13,187 nucleotides of DNA. Origin: a bacterium (lineage in GTDB: Bacteria > JAJVIF01 > JAGGVT01). The notes beneath the pieces were generated by a model, which did not search any database, was not told the origin of the DNA, and worked only from the letters and a program-made list of their open reading frames with translations. Each line of letters opens with the position of its first letter. Within the stretch, counting starts at the first letter, position 1. A program made the position numbers and the translations under genes. Positions 7,589-13,187 of the stretch are shown one piece after another. The stretch lies in assembly GCA_021157815.1 (NCBI GenBank), contig JAGGVT010000126.1:1-13187 (forward strand). The letters are read 5' to 3'.

Positions 7589-8959
7589 TTATATATTCAT
7601 CCCCTCAGGCGGGAAGAAAATTTCGCGACTCATTTCGATTCCCATCGAATCAAACTTCTCGATAAACTTGGGCAGGATTCCTGTTGGTTTGTGATGCCCT
7701 ATCGCCTTGTCATCAGCAAAACCAGTCTGCTTATAGATAAAAATATCCTGGAGAGTGATCTTATCATCTTCCATTCCAACAACTTCGGTGATGTTCACAA
7801 TTTTACGAGTGCCATCTCGAAGTCTGTTCTGCTGAACAATAAGATCCATCGCGCTTGAAATCTGCTCTCTGATCGCCCTGACAGGCAGGTCCATACCCGC
7901 CATAAGAACCATCGTTTCAAGACGGCTGAGAGTATCTCTCGGCGAATTTGCGTGCGCGGTTGTCAGTGAACCGTCATGGCCGGTGTTCATTGCCTGAAGC
8001 ATATCAAGAGCTTCTCCTGACCTGCACTCTCCAATAATGATTCTATCCGGTCTCATTCGAAGACTGTTTTTTACAAGGTCACGAATTGTAACCTGTCCCT
8101 TGCCCTCAATATTCGGAGGCCTGCTTTCGAGTGTTACAACATGATCCTGTTTCAGCTGCAGTTCCGCCGCATCCTCGATAGTAACGACGCGGTCAGTTTT
8201 CGGAATAAACGAACTTAGAACGTTCAGAGTGGTTGTTTTGCCGCTTCCGGTACCGCCCGCGACGATTATATTAAGTTTCGCCTCAACACATGCCCTGAGA
8301 AATTCAGCTATCTCCTCAGTCAACGTGCCAAAGGAAATAAGGTCTTCCACCAAGAATGGATCAGCTGAGAATTTTCGAATGGTAATTGTCGGTCCCACAA
8401 GGCTCAATGGAGGAATAATCGCATTAACACGACTTCCATCCGGAAGGCGAGCGTCAACCATTGGCGTGGATTCGTCAATTCGACGTCCAATCGGAGAGAC
8501 AATTTTCTCAATTATTCTCATCACATGGTTGTCATCCACAAAAATGCGATCCGACAATGTCAGTTTTCCCTTGCGCTCAACGTAAACCTGAAAAGGACCG
8601 TTAACCATAACCTCGGTAACATCTGGATCGTCAAGAAGAGTTTGTATGGGGCCGTAACCAAGAACCTCATCAAGAAGGTCCTTGATAATCAGTTCACGAT
8701 CACCTCTGGACAACGGCTTGTCAACGTGCGACATTTTATCTGAGATAATGCTTGAAACCGTGTTGCGTACAAGCTCGGGATTGTCCTTGTTGTCGAGAAG
8801 ACCCGGATCAACCTCCTCGATTATTTCCTCATGGATTTTACGTTTTATCTCGCCAAAAGGATCAGTTCGGACACTAACCGCCCGACCACGTGAATCAGTT
8901 CGAGTCTCACCCTCAAGTTGGGTTTCCGTTTCAGAACGCATTCGATCCATTAATGACAT
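7589..8959 (-). CDS. cpaF: Tad/Flp pilus assembly ATPase CpaF/TadA
   Basis: The 456-residue secretion ATPase carries all expected nucleotide-binding elements. Walker A GGTGSGKT is at 235-242. The Asp-box region [10 protein letters not shown] is at 258-267. A Walker B-like [20 protein letters not shown] (306-325) carries Glu311. The His-box region [13 protein letters not shown] (327-339) carries H328 and H336. The N-terminal domain includes [20 protein letters not shown] (100-119) and the linker [20 protein letters not shown] (159-178), both typical of CpaF. It is a hexameric cytoplasmic motor powering Flp pilus extension or secretion. Residues ~1-35 are polar and variable. ATG 8959 has AGAGGGA about five bases upstream. 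It is the first visible gene of the operon, so transcription probably starts in the 8960-9179 gap. Confidence 0.95.
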   Translation of the reverse strand: MSLMDRMRSETETQLEGETRTDSRGRAVSVRTDPFGEIKRKIHEEIIEEVDPGLLDNKDNPELVRNTVSSIISDKMSHVDKPLSRGDRELIIKDLLDEVLGYGPIQTLLDDPDVTEVMVNGPFQVYVERKGKLTLSDRIFVDDNHVMRIIEKIVSPIGRRIDESTPMVDARLPDGSRVNAIIPPLSLVGPTITIRKFSADPFLVEDLISFGTLTEEIAEFLRACVEAKLNIIVAGGTGSGKTTTLNVLSSFIPKTDRVVTIEDAAELQLKQDHVVTLESRPPNIEGKGQVTIRDLVKNSLRMRPDRIIIGECRSGEALDMLQAMNTGHDGSLTTAHANSPRDTLSRLETMVLMAGMDLPVRAIREQISSAMDLIVQQNRLRDGTRKIVNITEVVGMEDDKITLQDIFIYKQTGFADDKAIGHHKPTGILPKFIEKFDSMGIEMSREIFFPPEGMNI

Positions 8960-9179
8960 AAAAATCCCTCTAGAAAAATGATTTCAACAGTCCATAAAGC
9001 GGATTACGTCCGCTTAAATATCCATAATTAATATCGAACGAATAGCCTGATGAAGTTCCTGACAATTTCGAAAATGGCATGCGTTATTGGTGTCTGCATC
9101 GTTTTTGTCGATATTCCATATACATGAATTAAAATGATTTGATAGAATTAATTTAGTTTTTATATTTCGGAGGTTTGAT
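8960..9179. promoter_or_regulatory. Divergent regulatory region between cpaF and tpiA, with a palindromic site
   Basis: These 220 bases must hold the promoters of the leftward Tad operon and rightward tpiA. A perfect 7-base inverted repeat AAGCGGA/TCCGCTT (8997-9003, 9009-9015) with spacer TTACG gives a 19-base palindrome near the start of the Tad leader, 38 bases from the cpaF start. It could be an operator or a leader hairpin. For tpiA a -10-like TAGAAT is at 9143-9148 without a convincing -35, and GGAGG at 9169-9173 is a strong ribosome-binding site. Promoter positions are inference. Confidence 0.45.
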
Positions 9180-9935
9180 ATGCGTCGTCAATTAATCTGT
9201 GCAAACTGGAAAATGAACCACTCTCTTCAGGACGGAATGGATTTTTTCCTGAAACTTGAATCAATTGATTACAACAATCCACAGTCGGATGCTGTTGTTT
9301 TTCCGGCTTTTCCGTTAATACAGCCATTATCAACAATTGGAGCGAAAATCGGCATACCCATTGGAGGACAGAATCTCAATGAGAACGAAAGCGGCGCCTA
9401 TACCGGTGAGGTTTCAGCATCCATGTTGGCAAGCTGCGGAGCATCCTGGGTGATTATCGGGCACTCCGAACGCAGGGATATCTTTGGCGAATCAAATGAA
9501 CTCATCGCGAAAAAAATAATCGCGGCATTGAGTGGAAACCTGAATGTCATCCTGTGTGTCGGAGAACATCTCGAAACACGCGAGGATGGCAAAACCACCG
9601 AATTCGTTCAAAATCAACTCGCAATTAATCTTGATTCCATTTCACCTGATGATATGGAAAAAATAACCATAGCGTATGAGCCTATATGGGCGATCGGCAC
9701 CGGGCTGGCATCAAAACCCGAGGACGCCGAGGAGATAATGTCGTTTATTCGAAACTGGCTTGAGGAGAAATTCAACACTGATATAGCGGATAAAACCAGG
9801 ATTTTATATGGCGGCAGTGTCAAACCGGACAACATGTCGGGATATGCAGCCATGAAAAATATAGATGGCGCACTTGTCGGCGGCGCCAGTTTGGATGCTG
9901 AATCGTTTTGGGGAATAATCAAAGCGGTGAGTTAA
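9180..9935 (+). CDS. tpiA: Triose-phosphate isomerase
   Basis: The 251-residue (beta/alpha)8-barrel enzyme interconverts dihydroxyacetone phosphate and glyceraldehyde-3-phosphate in glycolysis and gluconeogenesis. The active-site residues are in place: Asn9 and Lys11 in ANWKMN, His95 in VIIGHSERR (91-99) and Glu167 in AYEPIWAIGTG (165-175). This last segment also opens the flexible loop 6, which continues as GLASKPEDAEE. The phosphate-binding end is present as YGGSVKPDN (210-218) and GALVGGASL (230-238). Length is typical. ATG 9180 is placed by a strong GGAGG at 9169-9173. The gene is not followed by secG or preceded by gap/pgk, its frequent partners; it stands divergent from the Tad operon and upstream of a DNA methyltransferase. 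Confidence 0.97.
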   Translation: MRRQLICANWKMNHSLQDGMDFFLKLESIDYNNPQSDAVVFPAFPLIQPLSTIGAKIGIPIGGQNLNENESGAYTGEVSASMLASCGASWVIIGHSERRDIFGESNELIAKKIIAALSGNLNVILCVGEHLETREDGKTTEFVQNQLAINLDSISPDDMEKITIAYEPIWAIGTGLASKPEDAEEIMSFIRNWLEEKFNTDIADKTRILYGGSVKPDNMSGYAAMKNIDGALVGGASLDAESFWGIIKAVS

Positions 9936-9998
9936 CTAATTAGGAAAGGTCCCAGGAAATAAGGTAAAATATAGATTGCGTTAGAACAGGATTCCAAG

Positions 9999-10027
9999 TT
10001 GACAAAACCACCAGAATACGGTACTTT
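9999..10027 (+). promoter_or_regulatory. Candidate sigma-70-type promoter for the methyltransferase gene
   Basis: A perfect -35 TTGACA (9999-10004) is followed after 17 bases by TACTTT (10022-10027), a 3/6 match to the -10 consensus. CAGAAT (10012-10017) and ATTCTG (10031-10036) form an inverted repeat around this -10. A quasi-palindrome, CTTGAT-GCT-ATCAAG, lies downstream at 10061-10075 between the presumed start and the gene, and could be an operator. All roles are inferred. Confidence 0.45.
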
Positions 10028-10106
10028 GCCATTCTGAAAGTAACACCTTTCAACTCACCTCTTGATGCTATCAAGGCATTAATAGTAAGGATTTAATACA
10101 GGAAAA

Positions 10107-11666
10107 ATGAAATTCAAGAATCAATTATATTACGGTGATAACCTGGATATTCTACGCCGTTATATTAAGGATGAAACGGTTGATTTGGTTTACCTTGACC
10201 CGCCATTCAAGAGCAGTCGAGATTACAATATACTATTTGAAGAACGGAATGGAACAGGCTCAAAAGCACAAATAAAGGCGTTTGAGGATACATGGTATTG
10301 GAATCAGGAGGCTGAGGAAGCTTATCTGGAAATAGTTGAAAGCGGGCACACTCGAGTATCACAGGCAATGCAGGCGTTTCGCACTTTTCTTGGCGAATCA
10401 GATATGATGGCTTACATGGCGATGATTGCGCCTCGCTTGGTGGAGTTAAAACGCGTCTTGAAACCCAGTGGTTCGATTTATTTGCATTGCGACCCAACAG
10501 CGAGTCATTATCTAAAGATGCTTATGGATGCTGTTTTTGGTGCGATATGCTTTCGTAATGAGATTATATGGCGTAGGACACCATTCAGTGGTAGCAGCAA
10601 GGCCCGAGCCAAGCAATTGCCTAGAAGCCATGACTCGTTGCTCTTTTACTCCAAGGGTGAAAGCTGGACTTGGGAACCACCAACCGAACCGTATAGCGAA
10701 GATTATATAAAACGATTTAAGTGGAAAGATAAAAGGGGATACTATCGCAAGACTTTACTGAAGACATACAGCGAGAAAACGCTAAATCGGCTACGCCGCG
10801 AGGATCGTCTTATCAAGCCGACTAAACCCGGAGCAATGTACTCATACAAACAGTATCTCGAGGAAAGTAGCGGGGAGCGACAAATTGACGATGTCTGGTG
10901 CGATATAAATATGATTAACCCAGTTGCCAAAGAACGGCTTGGTTATCCAACTCAAAAGCCTGAAGCGCTTCTGGAGCGAATTCTAAAAGCAAGTAGCAAT
11001 AAGGGTGATATTATCCTTGATCCATTCTGCGGTTGCGGCACAACTGTTGCGGTCGCGCAAAAACTTGAAAGAAACTGGATTGGAATTGATATTACGCATA
11101 TTGCGATTGCCCTGATAAAACACAGGCTGGAAGATATGTTTGGCAGAAAATCTGAATACAATACTTTAGGAGAACCGGTTACAACTTCTGGAGCCAAGGA
11201 ACTTGCAGGAGAAGATTCATATCAATTCCAATGGTGGGCTTTGGGGCTTGTCGGCGCAAGGCCTGTTGAACAAAAAAAAGGTGCTGACAAAGGCATTGAT
11301 GGCAGAATATTTTTTCATGAAGGCAGGGGTGATACAAAACAGATAATATTTTCTGTCAAGGCAGGCAAAGTATCTGTCGCACACATACGGGATTTAAGAG
11401 GAGTAGTAGAACGTGAAAAAGCGCAGATAGGCGTTTTTATTACAATGAAAAAGCCAACTAAACAAATGATTACAGAAGCTGCAAGCGCTGGTATTTACAA
11501 ATCACCTTGGGGAAAACATCCTGTAATTCAGATATTGACGATAAGTGAAATACTGAAAGGCAAACCTGTTGATTATCCGCGTGTTGCTGGCACTGACAGA
11601 ACATTTAAAAAGGCTCAGAAAGTCGATAATGACAATGGCGAACCTCAGAATTTGGATTTTCAGTAG
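10107..11666 (+). CDS. Beta-class DNA amino-methyltransferase fused to a PD-(D/E)XK-like nuclease domain
   Basis: 519 residues. The methyltransferase part (~1-345) has catalytic motif IV first, VYLDPPF (28-34), and the SAM-binding motif I late, DPFCGCGTTVA (305-315). This is the beta-group order of N6-adenine/N4-cytosine methyltransferases. The region ~150-260 between them is the likely target-recognition part, and YPTQKPEALLERI (280-292) is the usual motif X. Residues ~370-485 form a second domain: QWWALGLVGARP, then KGADKGIDGRIFF (391-403), IIFSVKAG (413-420) and a GVFITM strand (442-447). D399 with K418 in S-V-K fits a divergent PD-(D/E)XK core of the restriction-endonuclease/Mrr kind. The protein may be a single-chain restriction-modification enzyme or a methyltransferase with a DNA-binding tail. 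ATG 10107 follows an AGGA. No separate nuclease or specificity gene is adjacent. Confidence 0.85.
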   Translation: MKFKNQLYYGDNLDILRRYIKDETVDLVYLDPPFKSSRDYNILFEERNGTGSKAQIKAFEDTWYWNQEAEEAYLEIVESGHTRVSQAMQAFRTFLGESDMMAYMAMIAPRLVELKRVLKPSGSIYLHCDPTASHYLKMLMDAVFGAICFRNEIIWRRTPFSGSSKARAKQLPRSHDSLLFYSKGESWTWEPPTEPYSEDYIKRFKWKDKRGYYRKTLLKTYSEKTLNRLRREDRLIKPTKPGAMYSYKQYLEESSGERQIDDVWCDINMINPVAKERLGYPTQKPEALLERILKASSNKGDIILDPFCGCGTTVAVAQKLERNWIGIDITHIAIALIKHRLEDMFGRKSEYNTLGEPVTTSGAKELAGEDSYQFQWWALGLVGARPVEQKKGADKGIDGRIFFHEGRGDTKQIIFSVKAGKVSVAHIRDLRGVVEREKAQIGVFITMKKPTKQMITEAASAGIYKSPWGKHPVIQILTISEILKGKPVDYPRVAGTDRTFKKAQKVDNDNGEPQNLDFQ

Positions 11667-11708
11667 GAATTTGCCTAAAGAATTTCATTTATTAGTTAAT
11701 GCTCGTCC

Positions 11709-11737
11709 TTGTACCTGATACCAATCTATGATATATT
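11709..11737 (+). promoter_or_regulatory. Candidate promoter for the lipoprotein gene
   Basis: TTGTAC (11709-11714) and TATATT (11732-11737, 5/6 to the -10 consensus) are separated by 17 bases. Transcription would begin near 11744, about 37 bases before the chosen ATG. This also argues against an upstream TTG start at 11742. Confidence 0.45.
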
Positions 11738-11780
11738 CTAATTGGATTTGGCTTTAAAATACTCTTTAGGAGTAACCCCC

Positions 11781-12581
11781 ATGAAAAAAGCTATACTCCT
11801 TATAGCGTTGCCATGTATTTTGATTATTTTCCTGGCGGGATGTAACGGGGTTGAGCAGGATGACCCCACATCAAACCCCCTTCCAGGAAGCGGCACGGAA
11901 AATCCATCAATCTATGATGATATTGATGCGAACTACGCATTGGATATTATCAATCCTTTCAGAGATCCGCCGCCAAATATTCCTATTGAGGACCCCGTAT
12001 GGGAACCGGTTTTTGACAGCTTTACCGACAAAATGACATGTATTGGTGAGGGTTGCATGTCTTTTGAACTGAAAGAATTTGACATTGAGGCGCAAACGGC
12101 AACATTCAAGGGTACTTTCTTTAATTTTAACGCTGACAAATCAGATGAACTGACAATATTTCTACTGTTCACGGATTTAGCAAATGGAATTATACCTGTA
12201 ACTCCCGATGGCATAATGAAACTGGATGAGTTCGATACGGTCGCATATCCGTTCTTTGCGTTCAATCATGACGAGAACGAGAAACTTAATATTCCAGAAT
12301 CGATGTATCTCTATTTTGAACGTGAATTTTCAATCCATCTTGAGATTGGATCGGATTTCTATGCAGGACACACACTGGTTCCGTTTAAGAACATACATGA
12401 TTTAAGCAATTACACAATCGAACTATCCGATCCCGCAAAGGACAAGAACACCAGCGATTACGATTCCGACGGCAGAACCGGCGATAGTTCAGGCTCAAGT
12501 TCCGGTGAACCAGGTGCAGCAAATCCCAGTGACAATCCTCCCGGATGCAACCGGCCGGGACTTTCCGGACTTGGTGGTTAA
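11781..12581 (+). CDS. Unrecognised secreted lipoprotein
   Basis: I do not recognise a family. The 266-residue product begins with a classic lipoprotein signal: MKK, a hydrophobic core, and lipobox LAGC with lipidated Cys21. Residues after Cys21 are NGVEQDD; an Asp at +2 is absent (Asn occupies it), which fits outer-membrane sorting under the E. coli rule if that applies here. A Pro/Asp-rich linker (~26-75) leads to a beta-rich region (~80-215) with segments such as EAQTATFKGTFFNFN (103-117). The last ~45 residues are low-complexity Ser/Gly/Pro/Asp (DSSGSSSGEPG). Two Cys at 87 and 92 (TCIGEGC) could form a disulfide or ligand site, and Cys256 lies in the tail. ATG 11781 is set by AGGAG at 11768-11772. 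It forms a single-gene unit with its own terminator. The linker-plus-domain layout suggests a surface or periplasmic protein; its function is unknown. Confidence 0.8.
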   Translation: MKKAILLIALPCILIIFLAGCNGVEQDDPTSNPLPGSGTENPSIYDDIDANYALDIINPFRDPPPNIPIEDPVWEPVFDSFTDKMTCIGEGCMSFELKEFDIEAQTATFKGTFFNFNADKSDELTIFLLFTDLANGIIPVTPDGIMKLDEFDTVAYPFFAFNHDENEKLNIPESMYLYFEREFSIHLEIGSDFYAGHTLVPFKNIHDLSNYTIELSDPAKDKNTSDYDSDGRTGDSSGSSSGEPGAANPSDNPPGCNRPGLSGLGG

Positions 12582-12604
12582 TACATAAATGCATGAATAC
12601 CGAT

Positions 12605-12635
12605 AAAACCTCACTCATCCAGAGTGAGGTTTTTT
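12605..12635 (+). terminator. Intrinsic terminator of the lipoprotein gene
   Basis: CCTCACTC (12609-12616) pairs perfectly with GAGTGAGG (12622-12629) around the 5-base loop ATCCA. The stem is extended by AAAA/TTTT and followed by a T-run at 12630-12635. It lies 24 bases after the lipoprotein stop codon. Because A's flank the 5' arm it could also work on the minus strand. Confidence 0.9.
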
Positions 12636-12707
12636 GTGTGCTATGAATATAAGCAGAGAGTTTGGGAAGCTGTATAGAAAAGTTGGTATCTCCAATTTTT
12701 AAATGGA

Positions 12708-12894
12708 TTCCCGCTTTCGAGCATATCGGGAAAGCATATTGATTTTCAAAAATACCATTTTCTTGGTGACTCTCGGGTGCCGCCCACACATCACGTCTTT
12801 TTGTGATTTGTGGGTGAAATGCGTAACTTCGCAATATGTCACCCAGCGTTTTGAATCAAATTGACGCCTTTCCCGACAGACTTGAAAGCGGAAA
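12708..12894. repeat. 187-base imperfect palindrome with nested hairpins
   Basis: Outer 28-base arms (12708-12735 and 12867-12894) are inverted and agree at 22 of 28 bases; shared blocks include GCTTTC and TCGGGAAAG. Inside, CCCACACATCAC (12783-12794) pairs with GTGATTTGTGGG (12803-12814), 11 of 12, across an 8-base loop. Next to it GGGTGA (12812-12817) pairs with TCACCC (12839-12844), enclosing TGCG/CGCA (12820-12823, 12830-12833). GGTGAC (12765-12770) can compete for the same GTCACC (12838-12843). The left arm begins with TGGATTCCCGCTTTCG, like palindromic repeats common in many bacteria. A non-autonomous mobile element or a structured RNA are both possible. Confidence 0.6.
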
Positions 12895-13056
12895 TGACTA
12901 GTTAATTGACGAATAATGATTTCAGCGACCAATTTTGATTTTTATCCTTGGCCAATAAAATGCAACGGCTTCTCCGACGCCCTCTTTAACCCCATAAGTG
13001 CTAAGTTAAACTTTTCGTTGCCAGGTAGTATTCACTCAATCCCCGACTGATGCATC

Positions 13057-13140
13057 ATCAGAGCCCCGAACGTTAGTGAGGGGTAACCTCGAAGCTGCTA
13101 TAAACCTTGCTTACCCCTCACTAACGTTTGGGGCTCTGAT
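13057..13140. repeat. Long REP/BIME-like hairpin with 30-base arms
   Basis: Bases 13057-13086 and 13111-13140 are reverse complements at 29 of 30 positions; the one difference (C versus T) still allows a G-U pair in one strand's RNA. The arms read outward from TTACCCCTCACTAACG to GGGGCTCTGAT and enclose a 24-base spacer. No T-tract follows directly, so it is unlikely to be a terminator. Two inverted copies of a ~30-base unit fit a REP-doublet or short palindromic mobile repeat. Copy number elsewhere cannot be seen. Confidence 0.75.
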
Positions 13141-13187
13141 TTCAATGTCCGGCTTTACAGTTCATTGCGATTTTACAGTAGTTTAAA

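Larger units (their letters stand above)
12636..13187. other. Intergenic region with nested palindromes, no credible gene
   Basis: About 550 bases without a supportable gene. Open frames on the minus strand run through inverted-repeat DNA, lack recognisable domains and have no good ribosome-binding site. The region holds a 187-base imperfect palindrome (12708-12894) and a long hairpin (13057-13140), listed separately. The bases between (12895-13056) show nothing I can name. The AT-rich spacing and repeat density suggest an insertion-prone spot. Confidence 0.6.

Noticed and set aside
11742-11780. Upstream TTG start for the lipoprotein
   Set aside because: It would add a polar stretch ahead of the signal peptide and lies at the predicted transcription start. 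ATG 11781 has AGGAG at a good distance and gives a textbook lipoprotein signal.
12385-12932. Two overlapping minus-strand frames across the lipoprotein end and intergenic region
   Set aside because: They are antisense to the lipoprotein end and its terminator, or run through the 12708-12894 palindrome, and no conserved motif is visible.
1-13187. CRISPR array, tRNA, rRNA, reverse transcriptase or diversity-generating repeat
   Set aside because: No regularly spaced direct repeats, no tRNA TPsiC-type arm or rRNA-like stretch, and no RT motif were seen on either strand.

Overview
The window suggests a moderate-GC, diderm (Gram-negative-type) bacterium. It carries an ADP-heptose:LPS heptosyltransferase-type glycosyltransferase, a lipobox lipoprotein and a Tad/Flp-type secretion ATPase operon. 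Nothing in the sequence fixes the phylum. The mixture of housekeeping, Tad, restriction-modification and palindromic-repeat DNA looks like a chromosome of an uncultured environmental lineage.

Layout. (1) 1-1233 (+): the C-terminal ~410 codons of a type I restriction HsdR subunit, cut by the window edge. (2) 1234-1710: a gene-poor stretch with three successive stem-loops and a terminator-like hairpin with a T-tract. (3) 1711-2634 (+): an L,D-transpeptidase-like protein with a C-terminal peptidoglycan-binding domain. (4) 2686-2838: a MITE-like palindromic element. (5) 2907-3929 (+): a glycosyltransferase family 9 (heptosyltransferase) protein. (6) 8959-3968 (-): a five-gene Tad operon in the order cpaF/tadA, tadB, tadC, DUF192, cpaE/tadZ. 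It converges on the glycosyltransferase with a 38-base gap. (7) 9180-9935 (+): tpiA, divergent from cpaF across a 220-base regulatory region that holds a 19-base palindrome. (8) 10107-11666 (+): a beta-class DNA methyltransferase fused to a PD-(D/E)XK-like nuclease domain, i.e. a candidate one-polypeptide restriction-modification protein. (9) 11781-12581 (+): an unrecognised secreted lipoprotein with a good intrinsic terminator. (10) 12636-13187: about 550 bases without a credible gene, packed with inverted repeats.

How the parts work together. The Tad genes supply the motor ATPase (CpaF), the two inner-membrane platform proteins (TadB, TadC) and the localisation factor (CpaE/TadZ). Pilin, prepilin peptidase, secretin and CpaB are not in the window and must be elsewhere. 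HsdR and the methyltransferase-nuclease are two separate DNA-defence functions on either side of the housekeeping block. tpiA is metabolic and appears to stand alone.

I found no complete new multi-gene system. The least explained signals are the nested palindromic DNA at 12708-12894 and 13057-13140, the 2686-2838 element, the stem-loop cluster after hsdR, the methyltransferase-nuclease fusion, and the DUF192 gene embedded in the Tad operon.
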